A stretch of DNA of 64,000 nucleotides from CAYYIS01 sp964470965 (GTDB taxonomy: Bacteria > JAAXHH01 > JABIQT01), in assembly GCA_964470965.1 (NCBI GenBank), contig CAYYIS010000020.1, positions 1 through 64,000 on the forward strand. Reading direction: 5' to 3'. The position numbers and the translations under genes are program-made. This document shows positions 8,439 to 18,456 of the stretch, piece by piece; position 1 is the first letter of the stretch; the number at the start of each line of letters is the position of its first letter. The notes under the pieces were generated by a model, which worked only from the letters and a program-made list of their open reading frames with translations, was not told where the DNA came from and made no database searches.

Positions 8439-11400
8439 CTACTTTCCATTATATCCGTTTCCCTTGCCGTTTTCGTTGCTGTCGTTCCACCTTCCGCCAT
8501 TGCGATGAGGCCGGTTGCTGCCGTACCCGGTCCACCCGCTTTTACTGCTCTTGAGAGGCGCCGCACAAAGGGATGCGCGTTCTTTGCCGAGGATATCTCT
8601 CACCGCTCTTATAAACTCTTCGGACGGTGCAACCCGAACATTTTCACCCGCCTTCACCGTCACCTCCCCATGTTCTTCAGACCGCACCGTGAACACGACA
8701 TCACAATCTCCGGGATAGGCCCCGAATGTCTCTTTCAACGTCTGGACGGTCCTATCGTTCGATTGCTCCGGGAGCACTGTCAGATGGACAGACCGGGTCA
8801 GCTTTTCGCGGGCTTCTTCGAGCGACATAACTTCGGCGGCCACCACTTTGCGTTCCTCATCCTTTGCCGAGATCTGACCACGGATCAAAATGAGGGAATC
8901 CGTAGCCATCAGGGTCTTGTGGATTTCGTATTCACTGGAGAAGACCAGTACTTCCGCTGACCCGGAGAAATCCTCCAATGTCACGAACGCCATGGATTTA
9001 CCTTTCCGATCCACGATAGGCTTGATTTCTGTGATAATCCCACCCACTATGACGTCTTCCTCGATATCGCGAACCCGGTCAAGCCGTTTCAATTCGGCTG
9101 TCGCGAAACCTTGCAACTCGTCCGCATATTCAGCGAGCGGATGGCCGGAAACGTAGAAGCCTAGCATCTCTTTTTCCATAATTAGAGCCTGACTTGTAGG
9201 CCATTTCTGTACCGTAGGCATGGGCGGACGCTGGATCATAGGTGGCGGCGCATCATCGCCATCGCCGACCATATCGAATAGGGAGGTCTGACCTTTGTCT
9301 CGGTCGCTTTGGATCGACTGGGCTGAGTCGATAGCGGATTCCAGTACCTCGAGAAGCTGTGCTCTATGCCCCTCCAGAAAATCGCAGGCGCCAGCCTGAA
9401 TCAGACTTTCCAGAACGCGTTTATTGGCCAGACGCAGGTCGATATTCTCGCACATGTCATATATATCTTTAAATTTGCCATTCTGGTTTCTGGCTTCGAT
9501 AATAGATTCTACAGCGCCATGCCCCACATTCTTTATGGCGCACAGCCCGAAACGAATCGCGTTCCCTTCCACCACGAAGCCGGTTTCGCTCGTATTTACG
9601 TCCGGCGGCAGGACCGTCAGTCCCATTTTACGGCATTCGTTAATGAGTAAAACGATCTCGTCGCTGCTCCCCATTTCGTTCGTCATTAGAGCAGCCATGA
9701 ACTCTTTGGGGTAGTGGGCTTTCAGGAAACCTTCCTGGTACGCGACAATACCGTAGGCGGCCGAATGGCTCTTGTTGAACGCGTAGCCGGCAAAATATTC
9801 GATAAGGTCGAATATCTCTTCCGCAATTTTCTTATCGATCCCTTTGTTGACGGAACCCTCTATGAAATCCCGTTTCTCCGCGGCCATGACTTCCACTTTT
9901 TTCTTGCCCATGGCCGAGCGTAGGATATCAGCACGTCCGAGCGTGTAACCGGCCATGTCCCGGGCGATCTGCATGGCCTGTTCCTGATATACGATCAGTC
10001 CGTACGTCTCTTTCAGTGATTCCTCCAGCACTGGGTGCAGGTATGTCACTTCTTTCCGCCCGTGTTTCCGGTCAATGTAATCATCCACAACGCCGCCGTA
10101 GAGCGGCCCCGGACGGCAGAGCGCATTCATGGCAATCAGATCCTCCACGACACTGGGCCGGAGGCGGCGGAGATAGTCGTAAAGCCAGGAGCTGTTAAAC
10201 TGGAAAATCCCGGCCGTATCACCACGGCAGAACAGGTCGAACGTGTCTTTGTCGTCCAGTGGAATGGCTTCCAGATCGATCTCATCGCCGGTGTTTTCCT
10301 TGATCAAGGCGAGCGCATCCTGTATCACGGATAGATTGCGTAGGCCAAGGAAGTCCATCTTGAGCAGGCCCATTTCCTCCATATACTCACCCGTGTACTG
10401 GGTGACGACATCGTCCTTGTTGCTCGCTTTGTACAGCGGCACGTAATCGGTCAATTCCCCCGGAGCGATCACGACCCCTGCTGCGTGGATTGAGGCGTGA
10501 CGGGCCAGGCCTTCAAGCGTTCTGGCATAGTCGATGAGCTGGCTTTCGTTACCGCCGGATTCGGATACCTGCTTGAGCTCCGGCACCTGATCGATGGCCT
10601 TGTCGATCGTCATTTTGAGTTCGGTGGGCACCAGCTTGGCAACATGATCCACCTCGCCGTATGACATGCCCAGCACGCGTCCCACATCCCGAATCGCTGC
10701 CTTGGCTGCCATGGTTCCGAACGTGATGATCTGGGCAACGCTCTCATTGCCGTATTTTTCGATCACGTAGTTGATGACCTTGTCCCTCTCACGATCCGCC
10801 AGATCGATGTCGATATCCGGCATACTGACGCGTTCCGGATTGAGGAACCGCTCAAACAGAAGGCCGTACCCGATCGGATCCACGTTGGTGATGCCAAGCG
10901 TATACGCCACCAGACAACCCACCGCCGAACCACGCGCCATAACCGGAATCTTTGCTTCTTTTGCAAAGCGTACGAAGTCAGCCACGATCAGGAAATAGCC
11001 GGGATAGTCCATCTGGCTGATAACTCCGAGTTCATAGTCAAGCCGAGCAGTCAGGTCATCGGTGATCACATCATACCGCTCCCGGAGACCATCGTATGAG
11101 AGCTTGTATAGGTATTCGTCGAGGTTTTTGTAACCGTTTGGCACGGGGAATTGAGGGTAATTCCGATTGTCCAGTTCCATCTCAAAATCGATCATCTCCG
11201 CGATTTTGACGGTGTTTTCGATGGCGCCTGACAAGTGGCCGAACATGTGGGACATCTCACCGGTGGTCTTGAAGTAGAGCTGATCAGTCGCGAACTTCAG
11301 GCGTTTCGGGTCGGAGAGCTCTTTGCCGGTCTGAATACAGACCAGCACATCCTGGGCAGCCGCGTCTTCACGGTTTAGATAATGAGCATCATTGGTGGCC

Positions 11401-12014
11401 ACCAGGGGCAAATCAAATTCCCTGGAAAACTCCACCATGGCGTTGTTGATCGGTTTGTCGAAGTCTAGTCCGTGGTCCTGCACCTCCAGGTATAGATTGC
11501 CGTCGAAAATCTCACGGAGATGCTTTACTTTCTCTCGTGCTTTGTCCATCTGTCCGCCTACCACATGATTGGCCACGACGCCCTTCGCGCAGGCCGACAG
11601 CGCGATCAGGCCTTCGCCATGCTTTTCGAGCAGCTCCATATCGACACGAGGCTTGTAGTAGAACCCTTCAAGGTAACCTGCGGAGGTCAGCTTCATCAGA
11701 TTCTTGTAGCCGGTGGCGTTCTTGGCGAGTACCACAAGATGGGTGGTTTGTTCCGATCGGTCCCCGGCACGGGGGGGTTTCTTCTCCTTGCGGTTTCCGG
11801 GGGCTACATACAGCTCACAACCGATGATTGGCTTGACGTTCGCGTCCTTCATCGTCTTGTAGAACTCGACAGCGCCGAACATATTGCCGTGATCCGTCAT
11901 CGCGAGCGCCGGCATATTGTAATCATACGCGGTCTCCGCCAGATCATTAATCCGGTTGGCGCCGTCGAGCAGGCTGTAGTGGGTGTGGGTGTGGAGATGT
12001 ACAAACGACGGCAT
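8439..12014 (-). CDS. dnaE: DNA polymerase III alpha subunit
   Basis: This 1191-residue protein is the replicative polymerase catalytic subunit. The N-terminal PHP domain opens with FVHLHTHTHYSLLDGAN; the palm contains the catalytic pair in MPDIDIDLADRERD, and the third catalytic region lies around the FHAG-equivalent HASIHAAGVVIAPG. A tandem helix-hairpin-helix region and an OB-fold (ISAKDEERKVVAAEVMSLEEA) follow. The start at 12014 was chosen because GAGGGG lies about nine bases upstream; an in-frame Met 32 codons earlier lacks support. The C-terminus ends in a roughly 40-residue Gly/Asn/Ser-rich tail that looks disordered. No proofreading exonuclease domain is seen, as expected for DnaE. 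Confidence 0.97.
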   Translation of the reverse strand: MPSFVHLHTHTHYSLLDGANRINDLAETAYDYNMPALAMTDHGNMFGAVEFYKTMKDANVKPIIGCELYVAPGNRKEKKPPRAGDRSEQTTHLVVLAKNATGYKNLMKLTSAGYLEGFYYKPRVDMELLEKHGEGLIALSACAKGVVANHVVGGQMDKAREKVKHLREIFDGNLYLEVQDHGLDFDKPINNAMVEFSREFDLPLVATNDAHYLNREDAAAQDVLVCIQTGKELSDPKRLKFATDQLYFKTTGEMSHMFGHLSGAIENTVKIAEMIDFEMELDNRNYPQFPVPNGYKNLDEYLYKLSYDGLRERYDVITDDLTARLDYELGVISQMDYPGYFLIVADFVRFAKEAKIPVMARGSAVGCLVAYTLGITNVDPIGYGLLFERFLNPERVSMPDIDIDLADRERDKVINYVIEKYGNESVAQIITFGTMAAKAAIRDVGRVLGMSYGEVDHVAKLVPTELKMTIDKAIDQVPELKQVSESGGNESQLIDYARTLEGLARHASIHAAGVVIAPGELTDYVPLYKASNKDDVVTQYTGEYMEEMGLLKMDFLGLRNLSVIQDALALIKENTGDEIDLEAIPLDDKDTFDLFCRGDTAGIFQFNSSWLYDYLRRLRPSVVEDLIAMNALCRPGPLYGGVVDDYIDRKHGRKEVTYLHPVLEESLKETYGLIVYQEQAMQIARDMAGYTLGRADILRSAMGKKKVEVMAAEKRDFIEGSVNKGIDKKIAEEIFDLIEYFAGYAFNKSHSAAYGIVAYQEGFLKAHYPKEFMAALMTNEMGSSDEIVLLINECRKMGLTVLPPDVNTSETGFVVEGNAIRFGLCAIKNVGHGAVESIIEARNQNGKFKDIYDMCENIDLRLANKRVLESLIQAGACDFLEGHRAQLLEVLESAIDSAQSIQSDRDKGQTSLFDMVGDGDDAPPPMIQRPPMPTVQKWPTSQALIMEKEMLGFYVSGHPLAEYADELQGFATAELKRLDRVRDIEEDVIVGGIITEIKPIVDRKGKSMAFVTLEDFSGSAEVLVFSSEYEIHKTLMATDSLILIRGQISAKDEERKVVAAEVMSLEEAREKLTRSVHLTVLPEQSNDRTVQTLKETFGAYPGDCDVVFTVRSEEHGEVTVKAGENVRVAPSEEFIRAVRDILGKERASLCAAPLKSSKSGWTGYGSNRPHRNGGRWNDSNENGKGNGYNGK

Positions 12015-12218
12015 GGGCAGAGCCCCCCTCAATTCACTAACGATACTGATGACCGGATTGGGTTGTTCGAACTCACTGATGGGATTGACAAAACCATGAA
12101 ACCGGACCATCCGGGCGGGCGGGTTGGGGGAATCATACTTCTAGCAGTATCACCAGCGAAATGGAGCATGCAAGTCTTCTTATGAATGGAGCGTGGTTGC
12201 TCGGCAATATGCTATATA

Positions 12219-12247
12219 ATAATGTTGGAATAGTACCGATCGGTCAA
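12219..12247 (-). promoter_or_regulatory. Candidate dnaE promoter
   Basis: On the minus strand TTGACC (12247-12242), a 17-base spacer and CATTAT (12224-12219) give a plausible sigma-70 promoter with a start near 12212. That is about 200 nt upstream of the chosen dnaE start and consistent with it. No gene is seen in the remaining 12015-12391 interval. Confidence 0.5.
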
Positions 12248-12391
12248 TGCAGACAGCACACTACTCATAATATCACACAGAATTCCAAGGAGCAAATAAA
12301 AAATTGAGGGATTTTAAGATGTATGATCTGTATGCCGTAGCTATCCATCCTGCAGGATTTTGCCCGGATCAATTTTGAATTTTCAGGATAT

Positions 12392-14374
12392 TTACCGGGT
12401 GGTATTTTCATCCTCCGTCAAACGGATAGCCTTGATGTTGGCAATATTGAAAACCCTTGGTGTGTCTTCCCACAGGCAGTGGGCTTCGACGTGAGGTGTG
12501 TCGCGGGATCGATCGATGCGCCGGGGAAGAATTTTCTGGAGCTTGCTGCGGTTACGGTTGCCGGTGAAGTATTCGATCAGTACGCTGTGCTCGTGTGAAA
12601 TGGCCATCTCCAGGAGTTCCTGAGTGCGTCTGGGAGAGAGGTACTGCATGGTGGCGGACGGAGTCAGATGGCGACTGTCATTATCCCTCGCAAGCAGTCG
12701 GTGCGTCAGCCGGTAGCCGGGCAAACATTCGTCGATACCGACTGCGGGATCCCCGATCCGATGGGTGGACTCGCGGGACCAGACATCGGCGTAATGCTCT
12801 CTGGCGAAGTGATGGCGTATCGGACTCCGCGCGGGGTCCATCCCAATCACCTGGGTTCTGGGCATAAAATCCAGGCTTCGCAGGATATCCATCATCTCCC
12901 GATACCGGTGGCGTTCGACGATCAGGGCGTCCGGGGCAACTTCACCAATCACAAATGGCGCCAGCTGTTCATGGGCTTTTATGTGTCGGGCGATCTCCGG
13001 ATCTTCGGCCCGTAGCAAAAATACATCCATAAAATAAACCTTGCCGTATTGCTCCGCCCATTCCCGAATAGAATATTCCACATTCTGGGGAACCGGTTTT
13101 TCCGAATGGTGTTCCAGAAATGCGGTAATAGCCTCACCCGACATACCTTCGTCACCTGCACGATAGACGGTCTCACGCGTGATGCGGTAGGTGAGCGTGC
13201 GATCCACCGTGACCAGGTCAGCGAACTGCTCCAGTTCATCCCGAATGGTCAGTTGTAGCGTACGGGGCACGATGACTTCGTAGGTCGGTTGAACGAGGAA
13301 CGCCTCTGTCCATGTGCCATCTTCCACCTGGGGACGGTTGCCCAGCACACTCCTGCCCGGCAGCGTGACCCCCAGGGCCCTGGGGACGCCATTTTGATGA
13401 CCGTAATGACGCACTACCCCCAGCCACTCCAGCTCCAGAAGCGCCTCCTGCACGCTCTGACGGTCGTGAGTCTGCACTGAAACTTCATGGGACTGACCGG
13501 GCGTGTAGGTAATGACCAGGTCTGTCAGGGCATCCCGGTCGATGCCTTCCAGGTCGACGCAAAGATCCAGAAGACTTAGGAGGCTTGCGGCACAGTAGGA
13601 TTGGCTGCGATTCCTAGTGTACCAGAATGCCAGGAGATCGTCTAGCTTATCGGTAGCAGAAAGCTGAAGCCACTGTTCGAACGCGGAGGAACACCGAAGC
13701 CGGCTGTCTTCTTCGTAGATCAGCCGGCGGGAACGGCAGTACTGAATCATCAGATCCAGTCGGTCCGGATAGGGCTTCGGTGTTAAGGACGGATGTCTTT
13801 CCTTCGACTCCAGACGTTTGAAAAGTTGGTCCAACGCCCGTTTGTAGATCACATCCCTGTCCTTCAAGCGCGCCGGTTCCGCCCGCAGCCAGGTCAAGAA
13901 TGAAAACAGGTCACGAATAAACGACATACTGTCCGACTCATCACGATCAGTGGCCGTTTCATCGGCGCGCAGCCGACTCCTAATCCGGTGGTGGAAGTGC
14001 CGCCCCAGAATCTCTCGTATGTCAGTCGGTATCACATACTCCGGCACCTGGTACCTCCCCCGCCTGCCAACGATCAGCCCCTGCGATAGAAGCCCATACA
14101 AACGCTGTAGGAGATGTCCGTCGGACGCGTTCGCCACATCGCTGGGATACCCCCGGTCTCCCGAGAGCATCACGGCCATCAACAGATCCTGCTGCGCCTG
14201 ATCCATCTGCTCAACCCGCGCCGCGATGAATCCCGGTTGCAGCATCTGTATGGGCAGCTCCCGCACCAGCCGCGCCCGCGATATCATTAGCGGGCGCACC
14301 TCGAGCGTGGCAGCAATCAGCTTGAGATCGTCAAGGGGAAGTTCTGAGAGGTAGTCGTGAAAGTTCATTCCCAT
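12392..14374 (-). CDS. Helicase-associated (PF13625) protein with WYL-like C-terminus
   Basis: A 660-residue protein. The N-terminal half is helical, with winged-helix-like stretches (LLQRLYGLLSQGLIVGRRGRYQVP). Residues around 345-480 match the domain attached to XPB/Ssl2-type helicases (PF13625): FLVQPTYEVIVP, then TYRITRETVYRAGDEGMSGE, then VPQNVEYSIREWAEQYG. The last 70 residues (ISHEHSVLIEYFTGNRNRSK through HCLWEDTPRVFNIANIKAI) look like a degenerate WYL domain, a ligand- or nucleic-acid-sensing module. No Walker motifs are present, so it is not itself a helicase, and no XPB gene lies next to it. A role as a DNA-binding or regulatory partner in repair is inference. It is probably cytoplasmic. 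Confidence 0.75.
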   Translation of the reverse strand: MGMNFHDYLSELPLDDLKLIAATLEVRPLMISRARLVRELPIQMLQPGFIAARVEQMDQAQQDLLMAVMLSGDRGYPSDVANASDGHLLQRLYGLLSQGLIVGRRGRYQVPEYVIPTDIREILGRHFHHRIRSRLRADETATDRDESDSMSFIRDLFSFLTWLRAEPARLKDRDVIYKRALDQLFKRLESKERHPSLTPKPYPDRLDLMIQYCRSRRLIYEEDSRLRCSSAFEQWLQLSATDKLDDLLAFWYTRNRSQSYCAASLLSLLDLCVDLEGIDRDALTDLVITYTPGQSHEVSVQTHDRQSVQEALLELEWLGVVRHYGHQNGVPRALGVTLPGRSVLGNRPQVEDGTWTEAFLVQPTYEVIVPRTLQLTIRDELEQFADLVTVDRTLTYRITRETVYRAGDEGMSGEAITAFLEHHSEKPVPQNVEYSIREWAEQYGKVYFMDVFLLRAEDPEIARHIKAHEQLAPFVIGEVAPDALIVERHRYREMMDILRSLDFMPRTQVIGMDPARSPIRHHFAREHYADVWSRESTHRIGDPAVGIDECLPGYRLTHRLLARDNDSRHLTPSATMQYLSPRRTQELLEMAISHEHSVLIEYFTGNRNRSKLQKILPRRIDRSRDTPHVEAHCLWEDTPRVFNIANIKAIRLTEDENTTR

Positions 14375-14779
14375 CCAATGGTTACGTAAGCCGATACCCT
14401 TTGTGCTTTAGCGTTACAAGGCCCGTTCGGAAATGTGAGTCCTGTTAGTGTATTCCGTTTTCTATTTTCCGGAAAACTATCCGGCACCACATAACCCGAT
14501 CCAAAGTTACCCTAAAATAAACCCAGTAAATTCGAGGGTTATGGAGGAAGAAAATTTAGTCTGTAGTAAATTTGTGGTGCATAGGTTAAACCTCATTTCC
14601 TCGTTCTTCTCATATCTCATTTTTTATCACTAATTTAGGAAACCTCCACTACGAACTCGTGAGTAAATTCAGCTATTGGGAAGAGTCTCTTATTATCAGA
14701 AAAACCTTGTTTCATAATGAAATACTCAATCTAAAAATCATTTCTAATCCATTAATTTAAGTTATTGTTTTTATTCATC
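14375..14779. other. AT-rich intergenic region
   Basis: About 400 bases between the PF13625/WYL gene and the guaA stop. It is clearly AT-richer than its surroundings. The only open frame (14448-14633, plus) has no ribosome-binding site and no family resemblance. No hairpin terminator was found behind guaA. Confidence 0.4.
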
Positions 14780-16321
14780 TTATTCCCACTCGATGGTGCT
14801 CGGGGGTTTTGTGCTCAGGTCATAGACGACGCGGTTGATGCCCCGGACTTCGTTGATGATGCGGCTTGAAACGCGGGCGAGCAGGTCATAGGGCAGACGG
14901 GCCCAGTCCGCGGTCATGAAATCCTGAGTAGTAACGGCTCGGAGGGCAATCACATGCTCATAGGTGCGGGCATCGCCCATGACACCTACCGTTTTGACGG
15001 GCAGCAGGACAGCCAGTGCCTGGGATGTTTCCTCGTAGCATCCGGCGCTACGCAGTTCGTCGATAAAAATCCGGTCAGCTTCCCGCAGAATTGCAAGCCG
15101 CTCTGCGGTGACTTCACCCAGGACACGAATCGCCAGACCGGGGCCCGGGAACGGATGCCGGGAAATGATGTCCTCTGGAACGCCCAATTCACGGCCTACA
15201 GCGCGCACCTCATCCTTAAACAGATCCCGCACCGGTTCGAGTAGCTTGAGGCTCAAGTCGTCCGGCAGGCCGCCAACGTTGTGGTGTGTCTTGATCGTAT
15301 GCGCCGGTCCCTTCATCGAGGCACTCTCGATCACGTCCGGATACAGCGTTCCCTGCGCCAGGTATTCCGCATGGTGGAGTGTGGCGATCTCATCTTCAAG
15401 GACGCGAATGAATTCATCACCGATGATTTTGCGTTTCTCTTCAGGCTCCGCAACCCCTTCGAGGCGGTCAAGAAACCGGTCCGCAGCTTCTACGAAGCGG
15501 AAACGGCCATGAATCGTCTGCCTGTACGTCTCCTGTACCTGTTCCGCCTCGCCCTTGCGCAGGACCCCATTGTCCACGAATACGCACGTAAGCCGGTCCC
15601 CGATGGCTTGACCGATGAGTGCGGCGACTACCGTAGAATCCACGCCTCCACTGACGAAGCACACCACCCGACTTTCGCCCACCGTCGCCCGGATTTCCGC
15701 GATGGAGCTTTCGATAAACGCCTGAGCCGTCCAGTCGCCTGTACATCCACAGATACGGTACAGGAAGTTCTTCAAAATCTGTGAACCCTGCGGCGTATGC
15801 ACCACCTCCGGATGAAACTGCACACCGTACATCCGCTGCCCGGAATTGGTGATAGCAGCGATCAGTCCGTTGCCAGACCGGGCGACCACCTCGAACCCGG
15901 AAGGCGCTTCGCTGAGTTCGTCTCCGTGACTCATCCAGACCGTCAGGTCGGATGGCAGGCCGGCGAACAGTTCGGAATCCGTATCTGCCTGAATGGTCGC
16001 GTGGCCGTATTCCCGTGTAAGGCCGTGAGTCACCTTGCCATCCAAATAATGTCCCATGAGCTGAACGCCATAGCAGATCCCGAGCAACGGCAAATCCAGA
16101 TCAAATATTTTAGGATCCGGATGGGGCACACCCTCACCGTAAACACTCTCCGGGCCGCCGGACAACACGACACCGGCCGGTCCTCGTCTCAGAAGCTCTT
16201 CAGCCGAAATGTCATGGGGAATGATCTCACAGTACACCTTGCTCTCGCGAATCCGCCGGGCGATCAACTGGGTATACTGCGACCCGAAATCAAGTATCGC
16301 GATCCATTCTCGGTGGGTCAT
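14780..16321 (-). CDS. guaA: GMP synthase (glutamine-hydrolysing)
   Basis: A 513-residue cytoplasmic enzyme converting XMP, glutamine and ATP into GMP, the last step of guanine nucleotide synthesis. The class I amidotransferase domain occupies residues 1-190, with the nucleophile Cys in LLGICYGVQLMG and the His/Glu pair in GVQFHPEV. The ATP-pyrophosphatase domain has the P-loop FVSGGVDST at about residue 225. The dimerisation domain follows, with HPFPGPGLAIRVLG, and the protein ends TKPPSTIEWE, the standard GuaA C-terminus. Length and domain order are normal. It stands alone: guaB is not adjacent. Confidence 0.97.
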   Translation of the reverse strand: MTHREWIAILDFGSQYTQLIARRIRESKVYCEIIPHDISAEELLRRGPAGVVLSGGPESVYGEGVPHPDPKIFDLDLPLLGICYGVQLMGHYLDGKVTHGLTREYGHATIQADTDSELFAGLPSDLTVWMSHGDELSEAPSGFEVVARSGNGLIAAITNSGQRMYGVQFHPEVVHTPQGSQILKNFLYRICGCTGDWTAQAFIESSIAEIRATVGESRVVCFVSGGVDSTVVAALIGQAIGDRLTCVFVDNGVLRKGEAEQVQETYRQTIHGRFRFVEAADRFLDRLEGVAEPEEKRKIIGDEFIRVLEDEIATLHHAEYLAQGTLYPDVIESASMKGPAHTIKTHHNVGGLPDDLSLKLLEPVRDLFKDEVRAVGRELGVPEDIISRHPFPGPGLAIRVLGEVTAERLAILREADRIFIDELRSAGCYEETSQALAVLLPVKTVGVMGDARTYEHVIALRAVTTQDFMTADWARLPYDLLARVSSRIINEVRGINRVVYDLSTKPPSTIEWE

Positions 16322-16387
16322 ATGTGGCTCCGATTGTTGGGCTGATTCAAAACCTTGTCCTGTTTTCCGGCCGCCACGTCCTGCTCC

Positions 16388-16435
16388 GGAAAAGCCTTGG
16401 TGTAATGCATTCCCCGGCTTTCCTTACACCGGGGA
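16388..16435 (-). promoter_or_regulatory. Structured segment in the guaA leader with competing hairpins
   Basis: Upstream of guaA (67-114 nt before its start) are three overlapping inverted pairs. They are GGTGTAA (16399-16405) with TTACACC (16424-16430), TCCCCGG (16411-16417) with CCGGGGA (16429-16435), and AAAGCC (16391-16396) with GGCTTT (16416-16421). They cannot all form together, which is the shape expected of an RNA switch, but no known riboswitch core was recognised. The rest of 16322-16841 shows no gene; the 109-codon minus frame there does not resemble a protein. Confidence 0.3.
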
Positions 16436-16841
16436 CGCAGTCGATGATCGGGCGGCCACGGTAATCATGAGGCGTTGGCCTGGTCCTGGGCGCACCCGGT
16501 ACCAATCCGTCGACCGTATCAGGATTGCGTAGCCCGGCGGCGGCGGTGGATTTATCCTCGATGTGTAGTTTGAAAGAACCACCCGGCAGATTAACCGAGG
16601 CGATGCAGGTTTGAGCGTAGTCAGTATGCGATTCCATGCGAAACTTTCTTGTAACAACGGAGCCGGGCCGCACCACGTTCCATGCGAACGGCAGACCGGC
16701 GATAGGAGGAAGTCGGATGTGTAGGGCATCGTCGCTTGGCTATTACCATCCATCAACAGGCGACAGAAAAATCATAGATCTATTAATATAGGCACTTGCC
16801 GTATGAAATCCAAAAGTAAAAATTTGCATGGTATTTCATAG

Positions 16842-16870
16842 TTGCCATCTTACACCAGATTTAATATAAT
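16842..16870 (+). promoter_or_regulatory. Promoter of the nth-phoR gene run
   Basis: TTGCCA (16842-16847), a 17-base spacer and a perfect TATAAT (16865-16870). The start would be near 16877, about 100 nt before nth. This is one of the strongest sigma-70-like promoters in the window. Confidence 0.65.
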
Positions 16871-16977
16871 ACCCGAAACAGATATAAAGCATTGTCCAGT
16901 CGGCTCCCGAAGACTGTCATTCCCACAGGCTTTTTCAATCGGTATCGTCCACCGTCCTCAAAGCCCCATTATAACCA

Positions 16978-17622
16978 ATGCCGCGAGAGTCTTTAAATTC
17001 AAAACAGGGGCGCATGGCTGAGATCCTGAGACGTCTCAAGGCGACATTCGAGGATCTACAACCGGCACTGGAATTCACGAACCCGCTTGAACTGCTGATT
17101 GCTACAATTTTATCAGCTCAGTGTACCGACAAGCGCGTAAATCAGGTGACAAGGCAGTTATTCAAAAAATACAGGTCGGCCCAGGATTTTGTCGACACGC
17201 CTCAGGAAACGCTTGAAAATGAGATCCATTCCACCGGCTTTTTCCACAATAAGGCCGTCAACATCAGGAAATGCACTCAGGCACTGGTTGAACGCCACAA
17301 CGGTGCTGTGCCGGATACGATGGAGGCGCTGACCGACCTGGCGGGTGTGGGCCGGAAAACCGCTAACGTAGTCCTGGGGAATGCATTCGGCATTCCGGGT
17401 GTCGCGGTCGACACTCATGTAAAGCGCATCAGCGGACTGCTGGGGATGACGAAGCAAACGGATCCTGAAAAAATAGAAGCCGACCTGGCAAAGATCGTGC
17501 CGGAGGAGGACTGGACCGCATTGGGGCACCTTCTCGCCTCCCACGGTCGTGCTACATGCATAGCCCGGCGGCCCAAATGCGACGAATGTATCGTAGGAGA
17601 GCTGTGCCCCTCGCGGGCTTAA
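16978..17622 (+). CDS. nth: Endonuclease III
   Basis: A 214-residue base-excision-repair DNA glycosylase/AP lyase for oxidised pyrimidines. The helix-hairpin-helix and catalytic Lys lie in LAGVGRKTANVVLG, the catalytic Asp in AVDTHVKRIS, and the [4Fe-4S] cluster Cys in the C-x6-C-x2-C-x5-C pattern (CIARRPKCDECIVGELC) at the C-terminus. Length matches the family (E. coli 211). The start at 16978 lacks a clear ribosome-binding site; the Met at 17014, just after AGGGG, is a fair alternative. It is the first gene of a plus-strand run that continues through phoR. Confidence 0.95.
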   Translation: MPRESLNSKQGRMAEILRRLKATFEDLQPALEFTNPLELLIATILSAQCTDKRVNQVTRQLFKKYRSAQDFVDTPQETLENEIHSTGFFHNKAVNIRKCTQALVERHNGAVPDTMEALTDLAGVGRKTANVVLGNAFGIPGVAVDTHVKRISGLLGMTKQTDPEKIEADLAKIVPEEDWTALGHLLASHGRATCIARRPKCDECIVGELCPSRA

Positions 17623-17643
17623 ACCAATAACGAAAGGAATTTC

Positions 17644-18456
17644 ATGCAAGTGGTCATCCTCTGCGGAGGACAGGGGGCGCGTCTCCAGGAAGAGACACAG
17701 TTTCGACCTAAGGCACTGGTTGAAATTGGCGCATATCCCATACTGTGGCATGTGATGAAGATATTCACGTCCTACGGATTTAATGAATTCATCCTGTGCC
17801 TGGGTTACAAAGGTGAAATGATCAAGCGATACTTCGTTGATTACGAGGTGATGCGCAAGGATCTTCGGATAACCACCGGACCAATGAAAAGCGTTGCCGT
17901 ACTGGGAGACCAGGAACAGGAAAACTGGACGGTCACCTGTGTGGACACCGGTGCGGACACACCGACCGGGGGTCGCATTCATCACATCAAGCAGTTTATT
18001 CCAGAAGACGACGATGCCTTTATGTTGACCTATTGCGACAGCCTGGGAAACATCGATATCCGGCACCTGGTGGATTTTCATCATAAAGCAGGAAGAATCG
18101 CTACGGTCACCGGGGTACGTCCTCCCTCCCGTTTCGGAGAGCTTCAGATGGACGGGAATATTGCCACCAGCTTCACCAAAGGTGCCCCCGTAAAAGCCGG
18201 ATGGATAGACGGTGGGTTTTTTGTGTTCGATAGACGTATTTTTGATTATCTTGATGACAGTTGCTGGCTTTCGGGTGATGTAAGGGATGTTGGGGACGGT
18301 TCAGGCGCACCAACGCTCCAGCGCCTGATCGACGACGGTGAACTCAGTGTTTACCGCCACGAGGGTCTCTGGGAATGTATGGATACCCGACGTGAGATGG
18401 AAATGCTGACCACAATGTGGAAAACGGGACAGGCGGCATGGAAGACCTGGACGTAA
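17644..18456 (+). CDS. rfbF: Glucose-1-phosphate cytidylyltransferase
   Basis: A 270-residue nucleotidyltransferase that makes CDP-glucose from CTP and glucose-1-phosphate, the entry to CDP-3,6-dideoxyhexoses. The nucleotide loop is ILCGGQGARLQEET, followed by FRPKALVEIGAYPILWHVMK, GRIHHIKQF, YCDSLGNIDI and GGFFVFDRRIFDYL, all characteristic of RfbF/DdhA. It lies 21 bp after nth and overlaps the next gene by 19 bp. None of the usual partners (CDP-glucose 4,6-dehydratase and later enzymes) is in the window. It may therefore act in another CDP-sugar route or be stranded from its pathway. Confidence 0.88.
   Translation: MQVVILCGGQGARLQEETQFRPKALVEIGAYPILWHVMKIFTSYGFNEFILCLGYKGEMIKRYFVDYEVMRKDLRITTGPMKSVAVLGDQEQENWTVTCVDTGADTPTGGRIHHIKQFIPEDDDAFMLTYCDSLGNIDIRHLVDFHHKAGRIATVTGVRPPSRFGELQMDGNIATSFTKGAPVKAGWIDGGFFVFDRRIFDYLDDSCWLSGDVRDVGDGSGAPTLQRLIDDGELSVYRHEGLWECMDTRREMEMLTTMWKTGQAAWKTWT

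Noticed and set aside
16347..16676. 109-codon minus frame upstream of guaA
   Set aside because: No ribosome-binding site, Pro/Arg/Thr-rich composition and no family resemblance; treated as leader/intergenic.
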